Of a stretch of 64,000 nucleotides of DNA, positions 53,786 through 63,976 are shown piece by piece; within the stretch, counting starts at the first letter, position 1; the number at the start of each line of letters is the position of its first letter. Source of the stretch: Rossellomorea vietnamensis NBRC 101237 (GTDB taxonomy: Bacteria > Bacillota > Bacilli > Bacillales > Bacillaceae_B); contig NZ_BCVQ01000016.1 in assembly GCF_001591825.1 (NCBI RefSeq), forward strand, positions 22,516 through 86,515, in the 5' to 3' direction. The notes under the pieces were generated by a model. It did no database searches and was not told where the DNA came from. It saw only the letters and a list, made by a program, of their open reading frames with translations. The translations under genes and the position numbers were made by a program.

Positions 53786-54556
53786 ATGTCTAAAATAGTT
53801 TTCTTTGATATAGACGGCACGCTGCTTGATCACGATAAAAAACTGCCACAGGCCACAAAAGAAGCCATTCGTACACTGCAGGCAAACGGAACGTATGTTG
53901 CGATTGCGACTGGGAGGGCCCCATTTATGTATGAAAGTCTAAGAGAGGAATTGGGAATCGAGTCCTTCGTATCGTTTAATGGGCAGTATGTGGTTTTTGA
54001 AAATGAAGTGATCTACACGAATCCTCTGCAAGTTGAAACGTTGGAGGAATTATTGGAGGATACGTATACAAAGGAACATCCAGTCGTTCATTTGAATCAC
54101 GAAACGATGAAAGCGAATCATAAGCACCATGACTATATCGAGAAGAGTATGAACAGCCTGAAGTTTCCCCACCCGGGATACGCTCCGGATTTTTATAAAG
54201 GAAGGGACATCTATCAATCCCTGCTATTCTGCACAAAGGAAGAAGAGAATTTTTACCGCGAGAAATATAAGGATTTCACGTTCATCCGCTGGCACCAATT
54301 CTCCATGGACATTCTTCCGAAAGGTGGTTCAAAAGCAGAGGGAATCAAAAAGATGATCGCGAAGCTTGGGTTCAACATGGAAGATGTCTATGCTTTCGGG
54401 GATGGACTGAATGATATCGAGATGATTCAATCCGTCGGTACCGGTGTTGCAATGGGCAATGCCGTGCAGGAAGTCCAAAAACACGCAAATCTGATTACAA
54501 AGCACGTGGATGATGATGGAATCTACCACGGATTGAAAGAACTCGAATTGATCTAG
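53786..54556 (+). CDS. ykrA: HAD-superfamily Cof-type phosphatase YkrA
   Basis: A 256-residue Cof/HAD-IIB hydrolase: motif I FFDIDGTLLD, motif II region AIATGR, motif III Lys in LPKGGSKAEG, motif IV GDGLNDIEM. Close in length and context to B. subtilis YkrA, a sugar- or nucleotide-phosphatase candidate. ATG 53786 follows AAAGGAG. Convergent with def. Confidence 0.9.
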   Translation: MSKIVFFDIDGTLLDHDKKLPQATKEAIRTLQANGTYVAIATGRAPFMYESLREELGIESFVSFNGQYVVFENEVIYTNPLQVETLEELLEDTYTKEHPVVHLNHETMKANHKHHDYIEKSMNSLKFPHPGYAPDFYKGRDIYQSLLFCTKEEENFYREKYKDFTFIRWHQFSMDILPKGGSKAEGIKKMIAKLGFNMEDVYAFGDGLNDIEMIQSVGTGVAMGNAVQEVQKHANLITKHVDDDGIYHGLKELELI

Positions 54557-54565
54557 GGCATGCCA

Positions 54566-54604
54566 AAAAAGACTCCCACAGATATCTGTGGGAGTCTTTC
54601 TTTG
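54566..54604. terminator. Bidirectional terminator between ykrA and def
   Basis: Perfect stem AAAGACTCCCACAGA/TCTGTGGGAGTCTTT (54568-54582 with 54585-54599), with A- and T-rich flanks. Confidence 0.9.
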
Positions 54605-54607
54605 GGT

Positions 54608-55162
54608 TTATCGTTCAATGGCAAGGGCATCAGGGATCGGCTCAAAAGGATTGGCAGGATTGATATGGTCATAGAACATGATCCCATTCAGGTGATCGAT
54701 CTCATGCTGGAACACAATGGCCGGGAGACCTTTGAGGCGAAGTTTTACTTCATTGCCGTCCACATCCCAGCCCCGTACAGTCACTCTGGCATATCGGGGG
54801 ACAAAGCCTGGTACGTTCCGATCGACGGATAAACAACCTTCCCCGGAAGTTAAATAGGCTTTTTCTATGGAATGGCTGATGATTTTCGGATTGAATAATG
54901 CGTAGCTGTATAATTTCCCCTGATTGTCTGTAACGTTGACGGCAAGCATCCGTTTTGAAACATTGATTTGGGGCGCTGCAAGGCCGATACCGGGTCTCAA
55001 TCCATATTTGGCAGCCGTTTCAGGATCCTGGCTGTTTATTACATATTCCAATAAGCTTCTCAGGATTTCCCGGTCTTCTTCGGATGGCGGGATGGGCACT
55101 TCCTTAGCTACCATGGTTAATGTGGGGTGACCCTCACGGATGATGTCATTCATCGTAATCAT
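54608..55162 (-). CDS. def: Peptide deformylase
   Basis: A 184-residue type 2 deformylase (Gram-positive length) with motif 1 GIGLAAPQI, motif 2 EGCLSV (metal Cys) and motif 3 HEIDHLNG (metal His and catalytic Glu). It removes the N-formyl group from nascent proteins. Corresponds to B. subtilis DefB (YkrB), which lies in the same place. AGGAGG precedes ATG 55162 on its strand by 7 bases. Confidence 0.95.
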   Translation of the reverse strand: MITMNDIIREGHPTLTMVAKEVPIPPSEEDREILRSLLEYVINSQDPETAAKYGLRPGIGLAAPQINVSKRMLAVNVTDNQGKLYSYALFNPKIISHSIEKAYLTSGEGCLSVDRNVPGFVPRYARVTVRGWDVDGNEVKLRLKGLPAIVFQHEIDHLNGIMFYDHINPANPFEPIPDALAIER

Positions 55163-55198
55163 TGTTTTTCCTCCTAGGATACATAGAGATAGAAACAG

Positions 55199-55234
55199 CT
55201 GGCCCCGTCAGGACACAAAAAAGACAGGGCCATC
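55199..55234. other. Hairpin upstream of def
   Basis: TGGCCC.GTC pairs with GAC.GGGCCA about 37 bases before the def start. No T-run to speak of; could be part of the def leader. The rest of the 325-base divergent gap between def and ykyA holds no gene that I can see. Confidence 0.35.
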
Positions 55235-55487
55235 CAAATTGATCCCTTCTCTACTTTACGTATTAAGATTCTCTATTATGTATGGTACTAGTTTATCATT
55301 TTCCTTTGAAAAAGTTAATGAATGAGATTTGATATTAACAGGAATACCCGGCGGCAAATAGACATAATGATTTTAATAGGGGGAATAGTCCAATCGACAT
55401 TTTTTTCCACAGTTGTAAATCCCTATTGTCAAAAGATGTAGACATAGATATAGTAGAAGGTGGTAAATAGTTAAGGGGGATCTAGTT

Positions 55488-56147
55488 GTGTCGAAATTTC
55501 GTTTTGCTTTCATTTTAGGAGCCGCTATTTTTGTATTAATGGGGTGTGTCGGTGGTTCTACACCTGAGGAAGATGTGTATAAGGTTCTTGAAGAAACAGT
55601 GGCCAAAGAAAGTCAATATGAGAAAGTTCAGAAGCCTCTTCAAGAGTTGGAAGAAAAGGAACAAGAAATCTATACGAAAATCATGGATCTTGGAATGAAA
55701 GAGTTTGACCAGATTGTAAAGCTTTCCGATGAAGCTCTGGACAACATCGATAAGAGAAAAGAGAATATCGAAAAAGAACGTGAGTCCATGAGTGCAGCAA
55801 AGAAAGAGTTTGCCAAAGCAGACGAATACATTGATGAGTTAGAAAGTGATGATCTTAAAAAAGATGCGAAAAAGCTGAAACAAACGATGGAAGAACGTTA
55901 TCAGCTGCATGAAAAGCTTACAACTTCTTACTTAGAGGCCCTTTCTCTTGATAAGGAACTATATAATATGTTCAAAAAGAAAGACCTTACGATGGAAGAG
56001 CTTGAGAAGCAAATTTCCTCTATTAACGAACAATACGATAAGATAGTGAAGTTCAATGGGGACTATAATGCAAAAACAGAGGAATTCAATAAACTTAAAC
56101 AAGAATTTTACTCAAAGGCAGAACTTGATGTCAAAGAGTCCGAATAA
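55488..56147 (+). CDS. ykyA: YkyA-like helical lipoprotein
   Basis: A 219-residue protein with signal peptide and lipobox VLMGC (Cys at about 20), followed by an almost fully helical, highly charged coiled-coil body (YEKVQKPLQELEEKEQEI and similar). Matches B. subtilis YkyA, a putative cell-wall-binding lipoprotein located just before pdhA. GTG 55488 follows AAGGGGG. Confidence 0.88.
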   Translation: MSKFRFAFILGAAIFVLMGCVGGSTPEEDVYKVLEETVAKESQYEKVQKPLQELEEKEQEIYTKIMDLGMKEFDQIVKLSDEALDNIDKRKENIEKERESMSAAKKEFAKADEYIDELESDDLKKDAKKLKQTMEERYQLHEKLTTSYLEALSLDKELYNMFKKKDLTMEELEKQISSINEQYDKIVKFNGDYNAKTEEFNKLKQEFYSKAELDVKESE

Positions 56148-56159
56148 ACAGGTACATAT

Positions 56160-56196
56160 AAGATGAAGGGAGGCGAAAGCCCACCTTCATCTTTTT
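56160..56196 (+). terminator. Terminator of ykyA
   Basis: AAGATGAAGG pairs with CCTTCATCTT; internal GG/CC extends the stem; T7 follows. Confidence 0.88.
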
Positions 56197-56430
56197 TATG
56201 TTTTAAAGCTGTTCGATGGCTTCTTACTCTATAACAGATGAGTTATAAGGATATGTTTATATATAACAGAGTGTTTCCAGGTATTAATACAGTTTTGAAA
56301 ATTTATGGTAGATCGTTACAAAAAGATTGGAAAGAAACAAGAATTTATAATACTTTGTCGTTGACTAACTGATTTTTAATATTGTAAACTAGGATAGGTA
56401 TTCATGAATTGTATTAGTCGATAATAATTT

Positions 56431-56518
56431 TTGACTGGTACAGATAAACTCGAATGTAATTTCGGGTTTTCTTTCTTGGTGTTTGTGGAAAACTACTTAT
56501 AGTGTGTGTTTTTCCACA
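56431..56518 (+). promoter_or_regulatory. Candidate pdhA promoter and leader hairpin
   Basis: TTGACT (56431-56436), 18-base spacer, TGTAAT (56455-56460). Downstream, TGTGGAAAA (56484-56492) pairs with TTTTCCACA (56510-56518), a hairpin within the expected leader. The rest of the 410-base gap between ykyA and pdhA is AT-rich, with a second possible -35 (TTGACT near 56360). Confidence 0.45.
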
Positions 56519-56602
56519 GGTACTGTGGTAGGTCATACTGAATTTGGGTAATCTAAACTATGTATGTAAAAAAACCAAAATAAATGTATAAAGAAAGGAT
56601 AG

Positions 56603-57727
<1,125 letters not shown>

Positions 57728-57730
57728 GCC

Positions 57731-58708
57731 ATGGCGCAAATGACAATGATTCAAGCGATCACTGATGCACTGCGCACAGAACTACGCAACAACGAAGACG
57801 TTTTAGTTTTTGGTGAAGACGTAGGTCTAAACGGTGGTGTATTCCGTGCAACGGAAGGGCTTCAGAAAGAATTCGGTGAAGACCGCGTATTCGATACTCC
57901 ACTAGCAGAATCAGGAATCGGTGGTTTAGCAATCGGTTTAGCATTAGAAGGGTACCGTCCAGTACCGGAAATCCAGTTCTTCGGTTTCGTATACGAAGTA
58001 ATGGATTCAGTAAGCGGACAAATGGCACGTATGCGTTACCGTTCAGGTGGTACGTATACATCACCTATCACAATCCGTTCCCCATTTGGTGGTGGAGTAC
58101 ATACTCCAGAACTTCATGCGGACAGCTTAGAAGGTTTGATGGCTCAACAACCAGGTCTTAAAGTGGTTATCCCATCAACTCCATACGACGCTAAAGGACT
58201 ATTGATTTCATCCATCCGTGATAATGACCCTGTCATTTTCTTAGAGCATATGAAATTATACCGTTCATTCCGTCAAGAGGTTCCTGAAGAGGAATACACA
58301 ATTGAACTTGGTAAAGCAGATGTTAAACGTGAAGGTACAGACCTTACGATCATCTCTTACGGAGCTATGGTACACGAATCACTGAAAGCTGCAGATGAGC
58401 TTGAAAAAGAAGGTCATTCAGTTGAAGTAATCGATCTTCGTACTGTAAGTCCACTGGACATTGACACGATCATGGCATCTGTTGAGAAAACAAACCGTGC
58501 CATCGTGGTTCAAGAAGCTCAAAAGCAAGCGGGAATCGCAGCGAATGTAGTGGCTGAAATCAATGACCGTGCGATCCTTAGCCTAGAAGCTCCGGTTCTT
58601 CGTGTAGCGGCGCCGGATACAGTATTCTCTTTCTCTCAAGCAGAGCCTATCTGGTTACCAAACCACAAAGACGTCATCGAAACGGCGAAAAAAGTACTTA
58701 ATTTCTAA
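57731..58708 (+). CDS. pdhB: Pyruvate dehydrogenase E1 component, beta subunit
   Basis: A 325-residue E1 beta with [25 protein letters not shown], and a C-terminal transketolase domain ([29 protein letters not shown]). Starts 3 bases after pdhA with AAAGGAG inside the pdhA end. Forms the alpha2beta2 E1. Confidence 0.97.
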   Translation: MAQMTMIQAITDALRTELRNNEDVLVFGEDVGLNGGVFRATEGLQKEFGEDRVFDTPLAESGIGGLAIGLALEGYRPVPEIQFFGFVYEVMDSVSGQMARMRYRSGGTYTSPITIRSPFGGGVHTPELHADSLEGLMAQQPGLKVVIPSTPYDAKGLLISSIRDNDPVIFLEHMKLYRSFRQEVPEEEYTIELGKADVKREGTDLTIISYGAMVHESLKAADELEKEGHSVEVIDLRTVSPLDIDTIMASVEKTNRAIVVQEAQKQAGIAANVVAEINDRAILSLEAPVLRVAAPDTVFSFSQAEPIWLPNHKDVIETAKKVLNF

Positions 58709-58753
58709 TTGGAAGGAGCTGAGAAGCTCCTCCATTGATAGATAAGTGAAAAC

Positions 58754-58779
58754 AGAAGGGCATGCCACCCTTCTCTTTT
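58754..58779 (+). terminator. Possible internal terminator between pdhB and pdhC
   Basis: GAAGGG pairs with CCCTTC, followed by TCTTTT. A second small hairpin GGAGCT/AGCTCC lies at 58715-58730. May lower readthrough into pdhCD. Confidence 0.5.
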
Positions 58780-58862
58780 CCAATTATAGATATAAGAAAT
58801 AGAGACAGATATAACCAAACATTCATCTATATATTCATTATTCAATACAGGAGGTCGAGTCC

Positions 58863-60200
58863 ATGTCATTCGAATTCAAATTACCAGACATTGGTGAAGG
58901 TATTCATGAAGGTGAAATCGTCAAGTGGTTTGTAAAGCCAGGCGATAAAGTGGAAGAAGACGATGTACTATGTGAAGTGCAAAACGATAAAGCTGTTGTT
59001 GAGATTCCTTCTCCGGTAGCAGGAACGGTTGAAGAACTTCTTGTTGACGAAGGTACAGTAGCCGTTGTAGGAGATACTCTTATCAAGTTCGATGCACCTG
59101 GTTATGAGGATCTGCAATTCAAAGGTGGAGAAGAAGATAAGAAAGAAGAAAAAGCTGAAGAGAAGACGGAAGGTCAAGTTCAAGCAACTGCAGAACAAGG
59201 CCAGGACGTAAAGAAAGAAGCTTCTCCAGAAGCTGCCGAAGAGAAATCCGATGCGGAAGTTGACCCTAATAAGCGAGTGATCGCTATGCCTTCAGTACGT
59301 AAGTACGCAAGGGAAAACGGTGTTGAAATCCGTCAAGTGTCAGGTTCAGGTAAAAATGGACGTGTCGTGAAGGAAGATATCGATGCATTCCTAAGTGGAG
59401 ACACCAAGCCTGCTTCTACCCAAGAAGAAGCGAAAACGGAAGAAAAAGCGCCAGCATCAGAATCTAAACCGTCTGCACCTAAAGCTCCTGAGGGTGAATA
59501 CCCAGAAACACGTGAGAAAATGAGTGGAATGCGTAAAGCGATTGCGAAAGCAATGGTGAACTCAAAACATACAGCTCCTCACGTAACGTTGATGGACGAA
59601 ATCGATGTAACGAAACTTTGGGCCCACCGCAAGAAGTTCAAAGAAGTTGCAGCTGAAAAAGGTGTGAAATTGACTTTCCTACCTTACATCGTCAAAGCAT
59701 TGACAAGTGCATTACGCGAGTATCCAGCTCTGAACACATCGATTGATGATGCAACAAGCGAAATCGTACAAAAACATTATTACAATATCGGTATCGCGGC
59801 TGATACGGATAAAGGTCTATTAGTACCGGTTGTGAAAAATGCAGACCGTAAGTCCATGTTCTCCATTTCAAATGAAATCAATGAACTGGCTGGAAAAGCA
59901 CGTGATGGTAAACTTTCAGGCGATGAAATGAAAGGTGCATCTTGCACAATCACGAATATCGGTTCTGCCGGCGGACAATGGTTCACTCCGGTCATCAACC
60001 ATCCAGAGGTTGCCATCCTTGGTGTTGGACGCATTGCAGAAAAACCTGTGGTTAAAAATGGTGAAATTGTAGCGGCACCTGTGTTAGCATTATCATTGAG
60101 CTTCGATCACCGCATGATTGACGGAGCTACTGCTCAACATGCACTTAACCACATCAAGCGTTTGTTGAACGATCCAGAATTATTATTAATGGAGGCGTAA
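58863..60200 (+). CDS. pdhC: Dihydrolipoamide acetyltransferase (E2)
   Basis: A 445-residue E2 with one lipoyl domain (lipoyl Lys in [11 protein letters not shown], about residue 43), a Glu/Lys/Ala-rich linker, a peripheral subunit-binding domain ([18 protein letters not shown]), a second Ala/Pro-rich linker and a catalytic domain ending with SFDHRMIDG (catalytic His). It forms the 60-subunit core. GGAGGTCGAG precedes ATG 58863. Confidence 0.97.
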   Translation: MSFEFKLPDIGEGIHEGEIVKWFVKPGDKVEEDDVLCEVQNDKAVVEIPSPVAGTVEELLVDEGTVAVVGDTLIKFDAPGYEDLQFKGGEEDKKEEKAEEKTEGQVQATAEQGQDVKKEASPEAAEEKSDAEVDPNKRVIAMPSVRKYARENGVEIRQVSGSGKNGRVVKEDIDAFLSGDTKPASTQEEAKTEEKAPASESKPSAPKAPEGEYPETREKMSGMRKAIAKAMVNSKHTAPHVTLMDEIDVTKLWAHRKKFKEVAAEKGVKLTFLPYIVKALTSALREYPALNTSIDDATSEIVQKHYYNIGIAADTDKGLLVPVVKNADRKSMFSISNEINELAGKARDGKLSGDEMKGASCTITNIGSAGGQWFTPVINHPEVAILGVGRIAEKPVVKNGEIVAAPVLALSLSFDHRMIDGATAQHALNHIKRLLNDPELLLMEA

Positions 60201-60204
60201 TACA

Positions 60205-61614
60205 ATGGTAGTAGGAGATTTCCCAATTGAAACAGATACAATCGTAGTAGGTTCAGGTCCCGGAGGATATGTAGCTGCAATCCGTGCAGCTCAACTTGGA
60301 CAAAAAGTGACAATCATCGAAAAAGAAAACATGGGTGGAGTATGCTTGAATGTTGGCTGTATCCCATCCAAAGCTCTTATCACAGCAGGTCACCGTTTCC
60401 ATCAGGCGCAACACTCTGATGATATGGGGATCGTCGCTGAAAACGTAAAAGTGAATTTCGATAAAGTTCAAGAATGGAAAGCTGGAGTCGTTAAGAAATT
60501 AACAGGCGGTGTTGAAGGACTTCTTAAAGGGAATAAAGCTGAAATCGTTCGCGGTGAAGCTTACCTGGTAGATGCCAATACATTACGTGTCATGGACGAC
60601 AACTCGGCTCAAACATACAAGTTCAATAACTTGATCCTTGCAACTGGTTCACGTCCGATTGAAATCCCAAGCTTCAAATTCTCTAAGCGCGTGCTTGATT
60701 CTACTGGTGCACTTGCATTGGAAGAAATTCCAAGCAAGCTTGTTGTCATCGGTGGAGGGTATATCGGAACCGAGCTTGGTACTGCTTATGCCAATCTTGG
60801 ATCTGAAGTAACGATCTTGGAAGGTGCCGACGATATCCTTAGCGGATTCGAAAAGCAAATGACATCTGTCGTGAAAAAAGAGCTTAAGAAAAAAGGCGTT
60901 GAAGTTGTAACGAAAGCTATGGCTAAAGGCGTTGAAGAAAGTGACAGCGGAGTCGTTGTGAAATATGAAGTGAAGGGCGAAGAGAAATCGGTTGAAGCTG
61001 ATTATGTTCTAGTAACGGTTGGCCGTCGTCCAAACACAGATGAAATTGGTCTTGAAGAAGTTGGAATCGAGATGACAGACCGCGGAGTTATCAAAATCGA
61101 TAAACAATGCCGTACGAACATCCCGAACATCTTTGCGATCGGTGATATCGTTGATGGACCACCACTTGCTCACAAAGCTTCGTATGAAGGTAAGATCGCT
61201 GCAGAGGTTATCTCAGGAGAGCCAGCAGAAATCGATTACCTTGGTATCCCTGCTGTCTGCTTCACAGATCCTGAACTTGCAACAGTAGGTTATTCAGAAG
61301 CAGAAGCGAAAGAAGAAGGCATTGAAGTAACTGCTGCCAAATTTCCATTTGCAGCAAATGGACGTGCTTTGGCTCTTAATGCAAGTGATGGCTTTATGAA
61401 GCTTGTCACTCGTAAAGAAGACGGTTTAATTATTGGTGCTCAAATTGTTGGTTCTGGTGCATCTGACATGATCGCTGAATTAGGACTTGCAATTGAATCC
61501 GGAATGACAGCTGAAGATGTTGCCATGACGATTCATGCTCACCCGACTTTAGGTGAAATTTCTATGGAAGCAGCAGAAGTTGCAATGGGAAGCCCGATTC
61601 ACATTATCAAATAA
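60205..61614 (+). CDS. pdhD: Dihydrolipoamide dehydrogenase (E3)
   Basis: A 469-residue FAD flavoprotein: [17 protein letters not shown] (FAD site), redox-active disulfide [16 protein letters not shown] site [11 protein letters not shown], second FAD motif [11 protein letters not shown], and catalytic HAHPTLGE near the C-terminus. Starts 4 bases after pdhC. Closed by a strong terminator. Confidence 0.97.
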   Translation: MVVGDFPIETDTIVVGSGPGGYVAAIRAAQLGQKVTIIEKENMGGVCLNVGCIPSKALITAGHRFHQAQHSDDMGIVAENVKVNFDKVQEWKAGVVKKLTGGVEGLLKGNKAEIVRGEAYLVDANTLRVMDDNSAQTYKFNNLILATGSRPIEIPSFKFSKRVLDSTGALALEEIPSKLVVIGGGYIGTELGTAYANLGSEVTILEGADDILSGFEKQMTSVVKKELKKKGVEVVTKAMAKGVEESDSGVVVKYEVKGEEKSVEADYVLVTVGRRPNTDEIGLEEVGIEMTDRGVIKIDKQCRTNIPNIFAIGDIVDGPPLAHKASYEGKIAAEVISGEPAEIDYLGIPAVCFTDPELATVGYSEAEAKEEGIEVTAAKFPFAANGRALALNASDGFMKLVTRKEDGLIIGAQIVGSGASDMIAELGLAIESGMTAEDVAMTIHAHPTLGEISMEAAEVAMGSPIHIIK

Positions 61615-61624
61615 TAGGCATGAC

Positions 61625-61660
61625 AAAAGGATGATCCCTATGATGGGATCATCCTTTTTA
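61625..61660 (+). terminator. Terminator of pdhABCD
   Basis: AAAAGGATGATCCC pairs with GGGATCATCCTTTT around a 6-base loop. Confidence 0.93.
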
Positions 61661-61678
61661 TTATGGAAAAGAAAAGGA

Positions 61679-61699
61679 TCGAAGCCTACAAGGCTTCGA
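61679..61699 (-). terminator. Terminator of the minus-strand lipoprotein gene
   Basis: TCGAAGCCT/AGGCTTCGA with a 3-base loop; on the minus strand it is followed by TCCTTTTCTTTT. Confidence 0.7.
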
Positions 61700-61721
61700 C
61701 CCCCGATGATTATTTCATGCA

Positions 61722-62114
61722 TTATTGTTCCCAGGTTTGAATGGCTCTGGAAACAGGCTTGATTATGTTTTCTTTAGATTTATGCCCCTCCACTTTACAT
61801 ACGATCTGATTGTCCTCTACCACAACGATGGCAGGAGAAGCGGGTGGAGTATCAGCGATATCATTTGTCGTCTTCGTGTTTAAACTGACAACCTTTAGTT
61901 GCTTAAAGTGATCCGGGTATAGTTTTTTAAGCTCAATGATGGCATCGTAGTATGGTATTTCCCTCGAAACATTTCTTTCATCCGTAAAAAAAATCACCTG
62001 TTTTTCTATAAATTGATCTTGTGCTAAAACCACTTTATTGGATGAGATGTCATCACACGAAGTCAAAATCAACATAGTGGAAGTAAGTATCGCAAAAGCT
62101 AATATATGTTTCAT
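61722..62114 (-). CDS. Predicted small lipoprotein
   Basis: A 130-residue lipoprotein with hydrophobic signal and lipobox LILTSC (Cys at about 20). The mature part ends with SPAIVVVEDNQIVCKVEGH and a helix, reminiscent of a thioredoxin-like fold without a CxxC pair. It occupies the place of B. subtilis slp (small lipoprotein after pdhD), but I cannot confirm homology from memory. AGAGGATG precedes ATG 62114 on its strand. Confidence 0.7.
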   Translation of the reverse strand: MKHILAFAILTSTMLILTSCDDISSNKVVLAQDQFIEKQVIFFTDERNVSREIPYYDAIIELKKLYPDHFKQLKVVSLNTKTTNDIADTPPASPAIVVVEDNQIVCKVEGHKSKENIIKPVSRAIQTWEQ

Positions 62115-62404
62115 ACATCATCCTCTTTTCTTAAACGATGCTATGAACGTGGAGTTATAAATGTATAAATGAATTACTATTTAACGTATCTTACGTCACA
62201 TTTTATCATAGGGAAAAATGAAAAAGCGCCAAGTCATAAAAATGTTACAAAATTGAAAAGTCATACATAATGAAAGTCATCTCAAAAGAATATACTATGT
62301 TAATACCATGCTTTTGATTGAAATAGATATAGAAGAGCCATCCGAGAGTTTTTATTATAGTGGGGCGGGTAAATGTAAATAAATCTATTAAAGGATGTTT
62401 TATC

Positions 62405-62653
62405 ATGAAATCGTACATCGCTTTTTTGGTCCAAATGATTTTATGGAGCGTGTTTTCAATAGCTGAATGGATTTCTGAAAAAGATCATATAGAATATAAA
62501 TGGATTATGTTTGTCCTGTTTTTTTACCTTGCCTTTATGGCTGCAAGGAAGATCGTTCAATCAAGGAGGCTTACGCTGTTCATCACTTCATTCAGTCTGT
62601 CATGCTTTTTTGTTTTTAAAATGGCGTTTGAAAATATATTGGAAATATTTTAA
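62405..62653 (+). CDS. Small three-helix membrane protein
   Basis: An 82-residue very hydrophobic protein with helices at about residues 3-20, 29-46 and 54-76. ATG 62405 follows AAAGGATG; the open frame before it has no ribosome site. Family not recognised. Confidence 0.65.
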   Translation: MKSYIAFLVQMILWSVFSIAEWISEKDHIEYKWIMFVLFFYLAFMAARKIVQSRRLTLFITSFSLSCFFVFKMAFENILEIF

Positions 62654-62718
62654 TTCTTTCCCAGATTCCCTTTAGAATATGTTAAAATATTCAAAGTGAA
62701 TACGGAAAGGTGAGAGAC

Positions 62719-63558
62719 ATGAAAAAGATTTTAGCATCCGGATTAACCCTCCTGCTCCTGACTGCTTGTGGAAGTGAACAAACGGGATCCAGCCATGAAG
62801 CGGAAAAATCTAACCAGACTGAAGTGAAAGAAGCGGATCAGACGCAAAGTGAAGGACCGGAAACGGAAGTATCGGAAAAGGAAACACACGAGAAGGAAGA
62901 ACCTGCCAAAGAAGTGGTGCAGACCAAGGATTACAAGATAAATGAGGCTAATTGGAGCATCGAACCAATCGATAAAGCCAATCCTAAAGTGGTCCTCCTG
63001 ACGATTGACGATGCACCCGACGAACATGCACTTCAAATGGCTAAAGACCTAAAAGAGTTGAAAGCACCAGCCATTTTCTTTGTGAACGGTCATTTCCTTG
63101 ATACGCCTGAGGAAAAAGAAACGTTAAAAAAGATTCATGATCTTGGATTTATGATCGGGAACCATACATATAGTCACAGTAGTTTGAGAGATCTTTCTCC
63201 GGAAGAGCAAAAAGAGGAAATCGTCTCTGTCAGTGACCTTGTGGAATCCATCACAGGGGAGAGGCCACAATTTTTCAGGGCTCCTTTCGGACAGAATACG
63301 GACTACAGCCGCGAGCTTGCAGCTGAAGAAAAGATGTCCTTGATGAATTGGACTTATGGATATGACTGGGAAAAGCAATATCAAACGAAAGCAGCCATTA
63401 CAGATATCATGATAAACAGTCCATATTTGAATGACGGAGCAAATCTCCTCATGCATGATCGTACATGGACGAGTGAAGCGTTGAAGGACATTGTGAACGG
63501 CCTTCGTGCAAAGGGATATGAAACCCTGGATCCCCACAGGATTAAAACAATAGAATAA
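62719..63558 (+). CDS. Polysaccharide deacetylase (NodB) lipoprotein
   Basis: A 279-residue lipoprotein: lipobox LLTAC (Cys about 17), a Glu/Lys/Thr-rich linker (about 20-80), then a NodB domain: TIDDAPDE (catalytic Asp pair), FFVNGHF, IGNHTYSHSSL (metal HxxxH) and FFRAPFGQ. It probably deacetylates peptidoglycan or another surface glycan outside the membrane. The usual last motif (leucine/His near the C-terminus) appears as NLLMHDRTWT. ATG 62719 with GAAAGGTG upstream. Confidence 0.88.
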   Translation: MKKILASGLTLLLLTACGSEQTGSSHEAEKSNQTEVKEADQTQSEGPETEVSEKETHEKEEPAKEVVQTKDYKINEANWSIEPIDKANPKVVLLTIDDAPDEHALQMAKDLKELKAPAIFFVNGHFLDTPEEKETLKKIHDLGFMIGNHTYSHSSLRDLSPEEQKEEIVSVSDLVESITGERPQFFRAPFGQNTDYSRELAAEEKMSLMNWTYGYDWEKQYQTKAAITDIMINSPYLNDGANLLMHDRTWTSEALKDIVNGLRAKGYETLDPHRIKTIE

Positions 63559-63560
63559 TA

Positions 63561-63608
63561 AAAAAAGATGCATGGATGAATCACTTCATTTATGCATCTT
63601 TTTTTATT
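63561..63608 (+). terminator. Terminator of the deacetylase gene
   Basis: AAAAAAGATGCAT pairs with ATGCATCTTTTTT; an inner GATGAA/TTCATT stem extends it; T-run follows. Confidence 0.88.
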
Positions 63609-63688
63609 GAATCCTACATATTCCGGAAAGCCCTTACATACACTCTTATGATTAAAAGTATGATTGATTGGGAGGATAAAAACTTAAA

Positions 63689-63763
63689 TATGTTATACAA
63701 TTTAGGCTTGATATTTTAAATGTGTTATATTATTATAGAAGCAGATAAGATAAAGCGTTTACA
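63689..63763 (+). promoter_or_regulatory. SR1 promoter with two CcpN operators and a possible cre
   Basis: TATGTTATACA (63689-63699) and TGTGTTATATT (63721-63731) both fit the CcpN consensus TRTGHYATAYW at every position. They flank the -35 TTGATA (63708-63713) and reach the -10 TATTAT (63731-63736; 17-base spacer). ATAAAGCGTTTACA (63750-63763) fits the cre consensus at 12 of 14 positions just after the expected start. This arrangement predicts repression in glycolytic conditions. Confidence 0.82.
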
Positions 63764-63789
63764 AAACCACTTAAAGGAGAGGAAAAAAG

Positions 63790-63909
63790 ATGGGAACAAT
63801 TGTATGTCAATCATGCCTAGGTACTATTGAGCATTATGAAGATGAGAAGGTTTCTGTTTTATTCTCTAACTGTTGTGACTGCAACGACGATAAAGAATTA
63901 GATGATTAA
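63790..63909 (+). CDS. sr1P: GapA-binding peptide SR1P
   Basis: A 39-residue peptide (begins MGTIVCQSCLGTIEHYEDEK, then VSVLFSNCCDCND, acidic end). It has the same length and N-terminus (MGTIVCQ-C) as B. subtilis SR1P, which binds glyceraldehyde dehydrogenase GapA and promotes the RNase J1-GapA interaction. The four-to-five cysteines in CxxC-like spacing suggest metal binding. AAAGGAGAGG lies 8 bases before ATG 63790. RNase J1 itself is encoded at 51.3 kb. Confidence 0.92.
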   Translation: MGTIVCQSCLGTIEHYEDEKVSVLFSNCCDCNDDKELDD

Positions 63910-63976
63910 TGCCTGCTAAGGGGAGCGGGTATGAATAGCGTCTTGAAGGGGTTCTTATAAATAAAGAATAAAAAGG

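Noticed and set aside
56510..56518. TTTTCCACA (and a similar copy near 55400) as DnaA boxes
   Set aside because: Each differs from TTATCCACA, they are isolated, and the first is one arm of a hairpin; no origin-like cluster is present.
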